The position numbers were made by a program, and so were the translations under genes. From NCBI GenBank assembly GCA_017430155.1, contig JAFRNO010000549.1, forward strand, positions 1 to 17,712: DNA of 17,712 nt, written 5' to 3'. The stretch comes from Kiritimatiellia bacterium. Lineage in GTDB: Bacteria; Verrucomicrobiota; Kiritimatiellia; RFP12; UBA1067. Positions within the stretch are counted from its first letter, which is position 1, and each line of letters opens with the position of its first letter. Below the pieces are notes generated by a model that saw only the letters and a program-made list of their open reading frames with translations, was not told where the DNA came from and searched no databases. Of this stretch, positions 1-8,273 are shown in pieces.

Positions 1-2
1 CG

Positions 3-2639
3 ACGCGGTGGAACGGCAAGGATGTCCGTCCTTTTTCGACGGCGGTGGTGGCCGGCCCCTATCTCCACGAATGGCATGCCGGGCAGATGCTGGGGACATT
101 TGGCAACTTCTTCAATGACCGTGACATCTGGTCGGCGCAGAACGGCTACCGTGCCGGCGGCGACGCGCTGGGCGAGGTGGTGGTGTTCACGAACCGACTC
201 TCGGCCGTCGAGCGGATGGCGGTGAGTGAGTACCTGCTGCGGAAGTGGACGGGCGGCCGTCGCTCGCCCGGCGCGATTGAAGTGTCGTCGGCGACGAACA
301 CGACCGTGTCGGTCGCGGCCGGCGCGGCGAGTGTCCAGGCGGGTGCGGGCCGCGTCCAGGCGTCGGACGGCGCGGAGGTCGTCATCTCGCCGAAGGTCCC
401 GAATGTCGGGACGCTCCGCGTCGACTCCGGTACGGTGCACGTTTCCGCCGGCGAGGTGCCGTTCGCGTTCGCTCCGGGCGACGCGTTGACGGTGGGGCAG
501 GACGCGTATAGCGTCTATTCCGCCGCGAACGCGCCGACCGCCGCGCTTGAGGGAGCCGGAGAAGCCACGCTCGCGCTCGCGGCGACGTCGAGCGTGCGCG
601 TGACGTCCCTGCCGGCTGAGATGAAGCGCCTCTCCGCGCACGGCGCGGGCGAGATTATTCTCGGCGCGCCGCGCACCGATGCGGCTCCGAGGGCGGGCGG
701 CAACATATTCGCCACGATGCCCAACGCGGACATGGAGGCGTGGCAGAGTCCGAACAAGGAATATAGCCAAACTGCCCTCGGTACCTATTACAACTGGACG
801 ATTTCCAGCCGTCCGGCCGGGTGGTTGTACTTCCTCAATCTGGTGAACTGCAAGTCGGGGACTGGACATTGGGTACTTGACGGTGGAACAAAGGCGAACT
901 TCAGATATGAGGACTACCCGTTCCAGGGGAAGGTCGTGATGGCGATCAAGCAGGGCCTGGTGGTCGAGAACACGGTCACGTTCCCGCAGGCGGGCGACTA
1001 CGAGCTGACGTTCCTCACTGCCGGGCGTATGGTTCCCACACGCGGGAGCGACACATATGCGGGCGGACAGGTGAAGCTGTCGCTCGTGCGCAACGGCGTC
1101 ACGAACGAGATCGGCACGGCGATGGGGTACGTGGAGATGACGACGCGCCATCAGCGCTTCCGTGTGCGCGGCGTGGAGGCGGGCGCATATACGTTCGTGC
1201 TGAACCACGATGTCGGCACAGGCGACGCGCATACCATCATGGACGATTTCCGCTTCAGACTGATCACGGACCCCGAGACGGAGACCGTCATTCGGCCGCC
1301 CAACGGCGACTTCGAGCGCGCGAACATTCCCTTCAATTCGCGCGGGACGCTCAGCAGCGCGAACACGGTGGAGGACTGGACGTTCGCGACAAGCGGGCAG
1401 ACCACGCCCGACGTGTGCGTGCTGACGCGCGGCATGACCGGCGGCGCGCCGTACCTCGATTCCGCGAGCGCGTGGGGCGGCATCCAGCTCGCGCTCTACG
1501 GCACGGATGCTGCCATCACCTCGTCGTCGTTCACGCTGCCCGCCGGCAAGTGGCGTCTGCGGTGCCGCATGGGAGGAATGTTCTACAGCGAGGGGCGGAA
1601 GTGGAACGGGGCGTTGACGCACCGCCAGCGCAAGTTGCAGGCGTGGCTCGTGGCGGACGGCGTGGAGACCTCGCTCGGAATGACGGGGGCATACACGGAT
1701 CCCGACATGATCACCGTCACGTTCGACGCGCCAATCACGCTTGACGCGGATACGGCCGTGCAACTGCGCGTACGCCAGATCGGGACGAACGGCTCCAATA
1801 ACACCCCTTGCGCGATCGTCGACGATTTTGAGTTCGTGCGGCAGGACGGTACGGACGGAAGGGTGCTCGACGAACCGTTCGCATCCTCGGCCGGGTGGAC
1901 GCTTACCGCCATCAAGGACGGCAGCACGTATACGTCGAAGTCGGAGATTACCGTCAGAGATCCTGGCCGTGCCTTGCCGAATGTCAGCAGCGCCAACCCA
2001 TACGCCTACGGCCTGACCCACGGCATAAACAATACGGCGCTTGAGTTAACCCAGTGCTGCGCGGCTACGCGGGAGGTCTCTTTCCCCGAGCCAGGCGCAT
2101 ACTGGCTGGAATTCTCCACGCGCTCACGCGTGTGGATCTACTACCCGTCACCGAGCATGAGCTACTCCGGCAACCAGGTGGCGTTCTTCCTCGTGGACGG
2201 AAATGGCGTGACGAACCAGCTCTACCGCACGCCGAGCATCTACACCACGAACTTCGTCTTCCGCAGCACGCTCTTCAACGTGCCGGCGGCGGGCACGTAC
2301 ACGTTCGGCATCATGAGCCTCAATGGCCTGCCGCTGGGGGACGGTTCCCATCTGAAGGTCGGTGCGACCGCCACCGACGTGACGGCGTTCGTGGATCAGG
2401 TGCTGATCAGGAAGGCGGACGAGACCGCCGAACCGGACCTCCCCGAGAAGCTGGCGCTCGACCTTTCGGACGGCACGCGCCTGCGGCTCGATTATGTGGG
2501 CACGAACCGCATCGACCGTCTGCGGCTCAACGGCGTGTCCGTGTCGGGCTTCATCGACGCCTCGCATCCCTCCGGCCTCGTCTCCGGCCTCGGCTGCCTG
2601 GAAGTGCGCCCGAAGGGCACGGTGTTGATGTTCAGGTGA
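3..2639 (+). CDS. Large secreted LamG-type multidomain protein, C-terminal part (5' end outside window)
   Basis: The reading frame is open to the left edge, so the start lies upstream; 878 residues are visible. The first ~85 residues end in GEVVVFTNRLSAVER...YLLRKW, the usual closing segment of LamG/concanavalin-like domains in large surface proteins of Kiritimatiellota-type bacteria. A Val/Ala/Gly/Thr-rich stretch (~90-230) resembles beta-helix linker. Three modules of about 190 residues follow (~235-424, 425-618, 619-810). Each has a 'PxxGxYxLxF'-like strand, a 'V-x-NGVTN'-like strand and a closing VDDF/MDDF/VDQV motif, suggesting jelly-roll, carbohydrate-binding-like folds. The last ~65 residues (GTNRIDRLRLNGVSVSGF...) look like a conserved C-terminal tail. 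A role in surface binding of glycans is inferred. No catalytic motif is visible, and no PEP-CTERM or autotransporter barrel is seen at the end. Confidence 0.8.
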   Translation, partial: TRWNGKDVRPFSTAVVAGPYLHEWHAGQMLGTFGNFFNDRDIWSAQNGYRAGGDALGEVVVFTNRLSAVERMAVSEYLLRKWTGGRRSPGAIEVSSATNTTVSVAAGAASVQAGAGRVQASDGAEVVISPKVPNVGTLRVDSGTVHVSAGEVPFAFAPGDALTVGQDAYSVYSAANAPTAALEGAGEATLALAATSSVRVTSLPAEMKRLSAHGAGEIILGAPRTDAAPRAGGNIFATMPNADMEAWQSPNKEYSQTALGTYYNWTISSRPAGWLYFLNLVNCKSGTGHWVLDGGTKANFRYEDYPFQGKVVMAIKQGLVVENTVTFPQAGDYELTFLTAGRMVPTRGSDTYAGGQVKLSLVRNGVTNEIGTAMGYVEMTTRHQRFRVRGVEAGAYTFVLNHDVGTGDAHTIMDDFRFRLITDPETETVIRPPNGDFERANIPFNSRGTLSSANTVEDWTFATSGQTTPDVCVLTRGMTGGAPYLDSASAWGGIQLALYGTDAAITSSSFTLPAGKWRLRCRMGGMFYSEGRKWNGALTHRQRKLQAWLVADGVETSLGMTGAYTDPDMITVTFDAPITLDADTAVQLRVRQIGTNGSNNTPCAIVDDFEFVRQDGTDGRVLDEPFASSAGWTLTAIKDGSTYTSKSEITVRDPGRALPNVSSANPYAYGLTHGINNTALELTQCCAATREVSFPEPGAYWLEFSTRSRVWIYYPSPSMSYSGNQVAFFLVDGNGVTNQLYRTPSIYTTNFVFRSTLFNVPAAGTYTFGIMSLNGLPLGDGSHLKVGATATDVTAFVDQVLIRKADETAEPDLPEKLALDLSDGTRLRLDYVGTNRIDRLRLNGVSVSGFIDASHPSGLVSGLGCLEVRPKGTVLMFR

Positions 2640-2664
2640 GGGCGGAAGAAACCGATTCCGTTTC

Positions 2665-3705
2665 TCAGGTGCGTAGCAATTGGCCGTATTCGCGGATGCA
2701 GTCGAGGGCGGCGGGACCGAAGGCGTTGACATAGTCGTCGTCGACGTAGACGGCGAAGGTCGTGAAGTGGCGGATGCCGCGTTTCCTGTAGGCCGCGATC
2801 TCGTCGCGGGTTTTCGCGGCATCCCAGGGGATGCGGGCAAGGGGCTTCCGCCACTTTGAGAAGAGCGAGGCGTCCAGCCAGTATTCGAGCGCCTGGGCCG
2901 TCGCGGCGGGGAAGACCGTGAGCAGGCGGTCGAGCTTCGCAAGCCAGGGTCCGCCTTCGGCCAGCGGTTCACGGCGCTGCACGCCCTTTGCTTGCCAGCG
3001 CTCGATGGGGGCGAACTCGAGGAAGAGGTTCGGATCGGGCTTGACGAGCTGGGGCGGGTCCATCGTGAACTGGTAGGCGAGGTGCGCGAGCGTCGCGTTG
3101 GGGTCGACCTCTACGCGCAGGGCGCGGACGATGGCGTTCTCGACGATCACGGCCTGCTCGGCGCCGGAGAGCGGCTTGCACTTGGGGCAGTTGCACTTCT
3201 CGCCGTTGTCGGTCATCCAGTAGAAGTAGCGTCCCGTGGTGGAGCGGCAGACGCGCGCCGCCTCCACGGCGCGGCAGGCGATGACCTCGAGCGCGAAGGG
3301 GTTGGACGGGCAGCAGTTGGAGTCGGGCGTGCGCTCGCCCTTGGCGTTCATGCGGAAGAAGGACGGATCGGTGGCGAACATCGTGCGGGGAAGAAGCCAG
3401 TCGATGGCGTGGAGTTCGTGTTCCACCTGGATGCCGTAATGCGCGCAGGCGTCGAGGAACCGCGCGCCGCGTCCGCTCATCATGAACGGCATCACGTCGC
3501 GTGGGCCGATGTGCGTCGCGACCGTCGTGAGCCCCGCCTCGTGGGCGAGGCGGGGCCAGTCGAACGCGCCGGAGAGGTCGCGCGCGCTCACGACCACGCC
3601 GCGCGTGGTTTCGGCCTCTTTGCGGGTGCCTTCGGCCGTGATGCAGCCGCCCGCGGCGGCGGCCATCGCGGCGGCGGCGTGTCTGAGAAAGTCTCGTCTG
3701 TTCAT
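2665..3705 (-). CDS. DUF4838 domain protein, Tat-type lipoprotein
   Basis: The 346-aa protein starts at the ATG at 3705, which has an AAGGAG Shine-Dalgarno 9 nt upstream; a longer reading from 3762 would cross the promoter. The N-terminus MNRRDFLRHA combines a twin-arginine motif with an AGGC lipobox (Cys21), so export by Tat and lipid anchoring are likely. The body matches the DUF4838 family of polysaccharide-utilisation loci: a segment GRYFYWMTDNGEKCNCPKC with the CxCxxC cluster, an N-terminal half with features of a TIM barrel (HELHAIDWLLP), and a C-terminal (Y)xxRGIRHFTTF segment. The family is thought to be glycoside-hydrolase-like; its reaction is not established. It is transcribed divergently from uxaB, which links it to the same uronate/pectin theme, and is convergent with the large surface protein gene 25 bp away. 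Confidence 0.8.
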   Translation of the reverse strand: MNRRDFLRHAAAAMAAAAGGCITAEGTRKEAETTRGVVVSARDLSGAFDWPRLAHEAGLTTVATHIGPRDVMPFMMSGRGARFLDACAHYGIQVEHELHAIDWLLPRTMFATDPSFFRMNAKGERTPDSNCCPSNPFALEVIACRAVEAARVCRSTTGRYFYWMTDNGEKCNCPKCKPLSGAEQAVIVENAIVRALRVEVDPNATLAHLAYQFTMDPPQLVKPDPNLFLEFAPIERWQAKGVQRREPLAEGGPWLAKLDRLLTVFPAATAQALEYWLDASLFSKWRKPLARIPWDAAKTRDEIAAYRKRGIRHFTTFAVYVDDDYVNAFGPAALDCIREYGQLLRT

Positions 3706-3738
3706 TCGTGCCTGCTCCTTTGGTGTTTGGACGATGCA

Positions 3739-3747
3739 AGTATAGCA
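3739..3747 (-). promoter_or_regulatory. Candidate extended -10 promoter for the DUF4838 gene
   Basis: On the minus strand TGC precedes TATACT (hexamer 3744 to 3739), giving TG-N-TATACT, an extended -10 element. No good -35 is seen. The predicted transcript start near 3732 leaves a leader of about 27 nt carrying the AAGGAG site before the ATG at 3705. Confidence 0.5.
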
Positions 3748-3777
3748 AAAGACGCGCGGCACGGGACTCTAAAAATA

Positions 3778-3786
3778 TGGTACAAT
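3778..3786 (+). promoter_or_regulatory. Candidate extended -10 promoter for the uxaB operon
   Basis: TGG followed by TACAAT (3781-3786) forms an extended -10 element with one mismatch to TATAAT. A -35 box is not evident. The expected start near 3793 gives a leader of about 34 nt. It lies about 35 bp from the opposite-facing -10, so one regulator bound between them could control both genes. Confidence 0.5.
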
Positions 3787-3826
3787 GTGCGGCGTTGGCA
3801 AAACCGACATGAGGAAAGGAACAGAG

Positions 3827-5122
3827 ATGGCAACGGACAAGAAGGTCAAAATCCTGCAGTTCGGCGAAGGAAATTTCCTGCGCTGCTTCGTGGACTGGAT
3901 GGTGGACATCATGAACGAGAAGGCGGGCTTCGGCGCCGCCGTGCAGATCGTCCAGCCAATCGGCGACGAGCTGAGCCCGCCGTCGAAGATCCTCAACGCG
4001 CGCGGCGGACGCTACCACACCGTGCTGCGCGGCGTGGAGGGCGGCAAGCCCGTGGAGCTGTTCCGCGAGATCACGTGCGTGAAGGGCGTGCTGAACGCCC
4101 TGTCGGAATGGCCCGCCGTGGAGGAGGTCGCGCGCAATCCCGACCTGCGGTTCGTCGTGTCCAACACCACCGAGGCGGGCATCGAGTACCGCGCGGGCGC
4201 GAACACCTTCCCCGCGAAGGTGGCGAAGCTGTGCGTGGCGCGCGCAAAGGCGGGCCTGCCGGGCCTCATCTTCATCCCGTGCGAGCTGATCGACAAGAAC
4301 GGCGCGATGCTGCGCGAGCACGTGCTCCACTACCTCGCGGACTGGGGCGAGACCGGCGTCGCGGCGTGGGTGGAGAAGGACTGCGTGTTCTGCTCCACGC
4401 TCGTGGACCGCATCGTGGCGGGCCGTCCCGACGCGGAGTCCGCCGCCCGCTACGCGCAGCAGCTCGGCGAGCAGGACGACGTGCTCGTGTGCGGCGAACC
4501 GTTCCACTTCTGGGTGATCCAGACCGACTACGACCTCGAGAAGGAGATTCCGTTCCAGAAGGCGGGGCTCAACGTGGTCTACACGAAGGACCAGACGCCC
4601 TACCGCACGCGCAAGGTGCGCTTCCTCAACGGCGCGCACACGGCCACCGTGCTGGAAGGGCATCTTGCGGGATTCACGTTCGTGGCCGAGCTCGTGGCCG
4701 ACCCGAAGTTCAACGCCTTCTTCCGCCAGATCCTCTTCGACGAGATCCTGCCGACGATCGACCTGCCGGACGCCGATAAGCGCGCCTACGCGGAGTCTGT
4801 GCTCGAACGCTTCGCCAACCCGTTCGCGAACCACCGCCTGCTTTCGATCTGCCTCAACAGCGTCTCGAAGTGGAAGGTGCGCGTGCTTCCCACGATCCTC
4901 GATTACCTGAAGATGTTCGGGAAACTCCCGCCCGGCCTCACGGGTTCGATGGCGTCGCTCATCAAGTTCTACCGCACGGACGCGGTGAACGACAGTCCCG
5001 AGGTGATGGCCTACTTCAAGACCAATCCCTCCGTGGACGACATCCTCCGCAAGTCCGATTTCTGGGGCATGGACCTCTCCACGATCCCCGGCTTCGCCGA
5101 CTTCGTGAAAGCCGCGCTCTGA
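3827..5122 (+). CDS. uxaB: Altronate oxidoreductase / tagaturonate reductase (mannitol dehydrogenase family)
   Basis: This cytoplasmic enzyme interconverts D-tagaturonate and D-altronate with NAD(H) in galacturonate catabolism. The 431-aa protein is a little shorter than E. coli UxaB. The N-terminal nucleotide-binding region begins ILQFGEGNFLRCFVDWM. Other family segments are NTTEAGIEY, LIFIPCELIDKNGA and EPFHFWVIQ. The catalytic motif of this dehydrogenase family is present as KVRFLNGAHT, with Lys263, Asn268 and His271. The start at 3827 was chosen because AGGAAAGGA sits 7 nt upstream; in-frame ATGs at 3785 and 3809 lie in or before that site. It is the first gene of an operon with the PIG-L gene 34 bp downstream. 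Another polyol or uronate dehydrogenase of the same family is possible, but the N-terminal motif and context favour UxaB. Confidence 0.85.
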   Translation: MATDKKVKILQFGEGNFLRCFVDWMVDIMNEKAGFGAAVQIVQPIGDELSPPSKILNARGGRYHTVLRGVEGGKPVELFREITCVKGVLNALSEWPAVEEVARNPDLRFVVSNTTEAGIEYRAGANTFPAKVAKLCVARAKAGLPGLIFIPCELIDKNGAMLREHVLHYLADWGETGVAAWVEKDCVFCSTLVDRIVAGRPDAESAARYAQQLGEQDDVLVCGEPFHFWVIQTDYDLEKEIPFQKAGLNVVYTKDQTPYRTRKVRFLNGAHTATVLEGHLAGFTFVAELVADPKFNAFFRQILFDEILPTIDLPDADKRAYAESVLERFANPFANHRLLSICLNSVSKWKVRVLPTILDYLKMFGKLPPGLTGSMASLIKFYRTDAVNDSPEVMAYFKTNPSVDDILRKSDFWGMDLSTIPGFADFVKAAL

Positions 5123-5156
5123 TTACCGAAAGCCTTTACAGGAAAGGAATCCCGAC

Positions 5157-6149
5157 ATGGACCTCAACAGAAGAAACTTCCTCGGCGGCGCGGCCCTCGT
5201 GGCGGCCGCCGGCATTTCCGCGTCCGCGCAGGCGCAGGACGCCGGCAAGGGCACCGTGGTGGGCAAGCGCCGCTTCGTGGCGGCGTGCCCCAACGCCACG
5301 GGGGTGATCGCGCGTACGCCCGGCCCCGTCCGCGTGATGATGATCGGCGCTCATCCCGACGACACCGACATCACCTGCGGCGGCCTCACCGTGAAACTGC
5401 TCGCCAAGGGCTACAAGGTTCGGTTCGCCTCGGTCACCGACGGACGCATGGGCCACCACCGGCTCACGCCCGACCAGACGGCGAAGACGCGCCGCGCGGA
5501 GACCATCGAGGCCGCGAAGCGGTTCGGGCTGGACGGCTACGACATCTACGGTTACTCCGACTGTTCGCTTTATCCCTCGTACGAGGCCCGCTGCCTCGTG
5601 GCGAAGAAGATCCGCGAGTTCGAGCCCGACTTCATCATCACCCACCGCACGTGCGACTACCACGCCGACCACCGCGCCGCCGGCCAGCTGGTGATGGATG
5701 CCGGTTACCTGCTCGGCGTGCCACACTGGGTGCCGGAGGCGAAGGCGCAGCGCCGGCGTCCCGTGATCCTCTACATGACCGACCCGTTCACGTATCCGCG
5801 CACGCTGCGTCCCGACGTGATGGTGGACGTGGAGCCGTACCTCGCGCGCTGGTGCGACGCACTCGACGCGCAGGTCTCGCAGTTCTACGACTGGCTGCCC
5901 TGGGACAAGGGCACCGAGGCCGAGGTCGCCGCGCTTGGCGACCGCTCGGACATCGCCGCGCGCAACGCCTACCTGATGAAGTACTGGGCGGCCAAGAAGA
6001 TGCGCGACGCCGCGCGCTTCGCCGCCGACTGGAAGGAGGTCTATCCGTCCCGTCCCGTGCCGAAGTACATGGAGGCGTACGAGGTGAGCGAGTACGGCCG
6101 CGCGCCGACCGAGGAAGACCTCAGGATCATCGCCGGCGAGAACGCGTAA
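5157..6149 (+). CDS. PIG-L (LmbE-like) family deacetylase, Tat-exported
   Basis: The 330-aa protein probably removes an acyl group (typically N-acetyl) from a sugar, in a zinc-dependent reaction. The metal site is visible as AHPDDTD (His66, Asp68, Asp69) near the N-terminus and H-A-D-H (His169, Asp171, His172) in the middle, both standard for the family. The N-terminus DLNRRNFLGGAALVAAAGIS is a twin-arginine signal ending near AQAQDA, so it acts outside the cytoplasm. The start has an AGGAAAGGA site 8 nt upstream. It follows uxaB by 34 bp and is followed by two small membrane-protein genes. The substrate cannot be read from sequence; a deacetylated cell-wall sugar or glycan is a reasonable inference. 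Confidence 0.85.
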   Translation: MDLNRRNFLGGAALVAAAGISASAQAQDAGKGTVVGKRRFVAACPNATGVIARTPGPVRVMMIGAHPDDTDITCGGLTVKLLAKGYKVRFASVTDGRMGHHRLTPDQTAKTRRAETIEAAKRFGLDGYDIYGYSDCSLYPSYEARCLVAKKIREFEPDFIITHRTCDYHADHRAAGQLVMDAGYLLGVPHWVPEAKAQRRRPVILYMTDPFTYPRTLRPDVMVDVEPYLARWCDALDAQVSQFYDWLPWDKGTEAEVAALGDRSDIAARNAYLMKYWAAKKMRDAARFAADWKEVYPSRPVPKYMEAYEVSEYGRAPTEEDLRIIAGENA

Positions 6150-6162
6150 AGGAGGTCCTCCC

Positions 6163-6363
6163 ATGCCGGAAACCGTTTTGCTCGTGTTGTGCATCATTGC
6201 CTCCGCGCTGGTCGTGCTCGTCCAGATCATCCTCATCCTGGCGATTGTCCGCCTGCCCGGGATCCTGCGCGAACTGGAGAGGGGCAATCGCCAGGCGGAT
6301 GCCGTCATCGTCAGCCAGCTCAATGAAATCATCAAGCGGCTCGCCCTGCTGGAGCGGGCATGA
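6163..6363 (+). CDS. Small single-span membrane protein, unknown function
   Basis: This 66-aa protein has a very strong Shine-Dalgarno (AAAGGAGGT, 6148-6156) overlapping the stop codon of the PIG-L gene. Residues 5-29 (VLLVLCIIASALVVLVQIIL...) form one transmembrane helix. Residues ~36-66 (RELERGNRQADAVIVSQLNE...) are charged, with hydrophobic residues spaced as in a short coiled coil, so the C-terminus is probably a cytoplasmic oligomerisation or docking helix. The next gene begins 13 bp downstream with an equally strong ribosome site, so the pair is probably co-produced. I do not recognise a family. It could anchor or regulate a partner protein. Confidence 0.7.
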   Translation: MPETVLLVLCIIASALVVLVQIILILAIVRLPGILRELERGNRQADAVIVSQLNEIIKRLALLERA

Positions 6364-6376
6364 AGGAGGTGCCGTG

Positions 6377-6976
6377 ATGGCGAAGGACGATATCATTCCG
6401 GAAGCGAAGCTTCGCGAGGCCGTCGCGCAATGCACGAAGCATGTCAGGCACGCGCGGTACTTCAACGAGGCGCCCTCGGGCGCGAAGCAGTACATCGCCC
6501 TTGTCTTTTACGAGACCGTATTCCCCGACGACCTGTCGGAGGAGGTCTCGGACCAGTGCTTCAAGGAGGTCCTGCAGGAGCTCGACGCGGACGATCTGCG
6601 GTATCTCATCACGCACGAAAAGGATTCGCGCACGCGCGACACCTTCGTCGAGCGGCTCGCCTTCCTTCGGGAGGAGTCCGTCTTGCAGAAGCAACGTGCG
6701 GAAAAGCAGGCGGCCGTCAGCGAGCGCCCGTCGGCGAAGAGCCCGGACAAGGAGCCTTCGGTCGACGAGCCTCCTGTCGCCGCGAGCCGTTCGCGGCTGG
6801 AGGTCCCGGTCTACGCGTTTTCGTATGATGCACGCCGCCTGGACCGCGAAGTCGCGGCCTGGAACGCCAGATGGAGGGCCGTGTGCGTATCCATCTTCGT
6901 CCTCCTCTCGATGGCGCTTGCATACGGACTGATCGTTCTTGCCGTCTATATGAAATGGCTGCGCGTCCGCGGGTGA
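6377..6976 (+). CDS. Tail-anchored membrane protein, unknown function
   Basis: This 199-aa protein starts at the ATG at 6377 with AAGGAGGT 6 nt upstream (a GTG at 6374 is an in-frame alternative). Residues 1-110 are soluble, acidic and mostly helical (IPEAKLREAVAQCTKH..., LSEEVSDQCFKEVLQELDAD). Residues ~112-150 are a low-complexity Lys/Glu/Ser/Pro linker. Residues ~168-192 (AVCVSIFVLLSMALAYGLIV...) are a single C-terminal transmembrane helix with a short basic tail, giving a tail-anchored topology. There is no signal peptide. The tight spacing to the 66-aa membrane protein suggests a two-component membrane complex. No known domain is recognised. Its place behind uxaB and the deacetylase may be only transcriptional. 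Confidence 0.75.
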   Translation: MAKDDIIPEAKLREAVAQCTKHVRHARYFNEAPSGAKQYIALVFYETVFPDDLSEEVSDQCFKEVLQELDADDLRYLITHEKDSRTRDTFVERLAFLREESVLQKQRAEKQAAVSERPSAKSPDKEPSVDEPPVAASRSRLEVPVYAFSYDARRLDREVAAWNARWRAVCVSIFVLLSMALAYGLIVLAVYMKWLRVRG

Positions 6977-6982
6977 CCAATC

Positions 6983-6996
6983 CCCGCTTCGGCGGG
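6983..6996 (+). terminator. GC stem with TTCG tetraloop after the first operon (possible weak terminator)
   Basis: CCCGC (6983-6987), loop TTCG (6988-6991) and GCGGG (6992-6996) form a perfect 5-bp stem with a very stable tetraloop, 7 nt after the stop of the tail-anchored protein gene. There is no T-run after it, so intrinsic termination is uncertain; it could be a transcript 3'-end stabiliser. Confidence 0.3.
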
Positions 6997-7010
6997 TCGG
7001 TGGCCAATTG

Positions 7011-7019
7011 TGGCATGAT
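7011..7019 (+). promoter_or_regulatory. Weak candidate promoter for the AGE-epimerase gene run
   Basis: TGG followed by CATGAT (7014-7019) resembles the extended -10 elements upstream of uxaB and the oxidoreductase gene, but the hexamer is poorer. It is placed correctly for the gene at 7046, whose AAAGGA site lies 9 nt before its ATG. No -35 is evident. Confidence 0.22.
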
Positions 7020-7045
7020 ATCTCTAACCGAAAGGAAAATCAAGA

Positions 7046-8239
7046 ATGGAAAAGACTGAACTTCAAGCCTACATCGACAAATACAAAAAGCTCCTCCTCG
7101 AATCGGTGGAGTGGTGGCAGAAGTACACGCCCGACACGAAGCACGGCGGCTTCTACAACTACCTCGGGCGCGACGGCAAGGTGCTCTTCACCGACAAGAA
7201 CGTCCGCCAGCAGGGGCGTCTCGTGCTCCTCTTCGCGCGCGCCTACAACGAGATCGAGAAGCGCAAGGAGTGGCTGGACCTCGCCCTGAACGGCATCAAG
7301 TTCATCGAGGAATTCTGCTTCGACGACCGCGACGGCCGCACCTACTACGACGTCACGGACGACGGCCGTCCCGTCCGCAAGCGCCGCTACGTGGTGACCG
7401 AGCACTACACCGTGATGGCGTTCATCGAGCTCTACAAGGCCACGCAGGATCCCGTGTGGAAGGCGAAGGCCGAGAAGCTCTACAAGACCATCATGATGTA
7501 CTACTACAACCCCGAGCTCCTGCCGCCGAAGTTCTACCCGGCGCGCAAGGTGAGGGCGCACAACATCCCGATGATCATCAGCTGCACGTCGATCATGATG
7601 CGCCAGCTCGGCGGCGACACCTCGCTCTACGACAAGACGATCGCCACCTGCTTCAAGGAGGTCTACACCACCTTCCTCGACTACGACAAGAAGGCCCTGC
7701 GCGAGATCGTGAACGCCGACGGCACGCCCTGCGAGACGCCCGAAGGCCGCACGATCAACCCCGGCCACTCGATCGAGACCTCGTGGTTCACGATGGAGGA
7801 GGCGAAGTTCCAGAAGGACGAGGAGCTCCTCAAGAAGGCGCTCACGGTCCTCGACTGGTCGCTTGCCTGGGGCTGGGACGAGGTCCAGGGCGGCGGCGGC
7901 ATCATCTACTTCCGCAACGTGGACGAGGCCGAGGGCCACGAGCCCGACCAGTACGAGCACGAGCTCAAGCTCTGGTGGCCGCAGAACGAGGCCATCTACG
8001 CCACGTTCCTCGCCTACACGCTCACGAAGGACGAGAAATACCTCGACTGGTTCAAGAAGATCGAGAAGTGGTTCTTCGACCACTTCATGGATCCCGAGTA
8101 CGGCGAGATCATCAAGTACCTCCGCCGCGACGGCACGCCCTCCTGCACGATGAAGGGCACCCGCTGGGCCGGTGCGTTCCACTATCCGCGCATGCTCTTC
8201 AACCTCATCAAGCTCATGGAAGCGGAAAAGGCGAAGTGA
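7046..8239 (+). CDS. AGE family (N-acylglucosamine/cellobiose 2-epimerase-like) epimerase
   Basis: The 397-aa cytoplasmic protein (no signal peptide) has the length and (alpha/alpha)6-barrel pattern of the AGE superfamily, which epimerises or isomerises sugars at C2. Family landmarks are KHGGFYNYLGRDG near the N-terminus, the NPGHSIETSWF motif with His241, LWWPQNEAIYA, and AGAFHYPRMLFNL with His379. The two histidines correspond to the catalytic pair of the family. It opens a five-gene run with GH127, a Gfo/Idh/MocA oxidoreductase, DUF1080 and GH78, so the substrate is probably a sugar or disaccharide released by those enzymes. The exact substrate (N-acetylmannosamine, cellobiose-type, mannose or another) cannot be decided from the sequence. 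Confidence 0.85.
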   Translation: MEKTELQAYIDKYKKLLLESVEWWQKYTPDTKHGGFYNYLGRDGKVLFTDKNVRQQGRLVLLFARAYNEIEKRKEWLDLALNGIKFIEEFCFDDRDGRTYYDVTDDGRPVRKRRYVVTEHYTVMAFIELYKATQDPVWKAKAEKLYKTIMMYYYNPELLPPKFYPARKVRAHNIPMIISCTSIMMRQLGGDTSLYDKTIATCFKEVYTTFLDYDKKALREIVNADGTPCETPEGRTINPGHSIETSWFTMEEAKFQKDEELLKKALTVLDWSLAWGWDEVQGGGGIIYFRNVDEAEGHEPDQYEHELKLWWPQNEAIYATFLAYTLTKDEKYLDWFKKIEKWFFDHFMDPEYGEIIKYLRRDGTPSCTMKGTRWAGAFHYPRMLFNLIKLMEAEKAK

Positions 8240-8273
8240 CGCGGCGCGCGGGAAAGCCATGAGGACAAGAAGC

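Noticed and set aside
2647..2665. AGAAAC...GTTTCT inverted repeat between the convergent first two genes
   Set aside because: Only a 6-bp AT-rich stem with a 7-nt loop and no T-run; too weak to call a terminator.
7001..7015. Possible second sigma-54 promoter before the AGE gene (TGGCC...TGGCA)
   Set aside because: GG and GC are separated by 9 rather than 10 nt and the flanking bases are poor matches.
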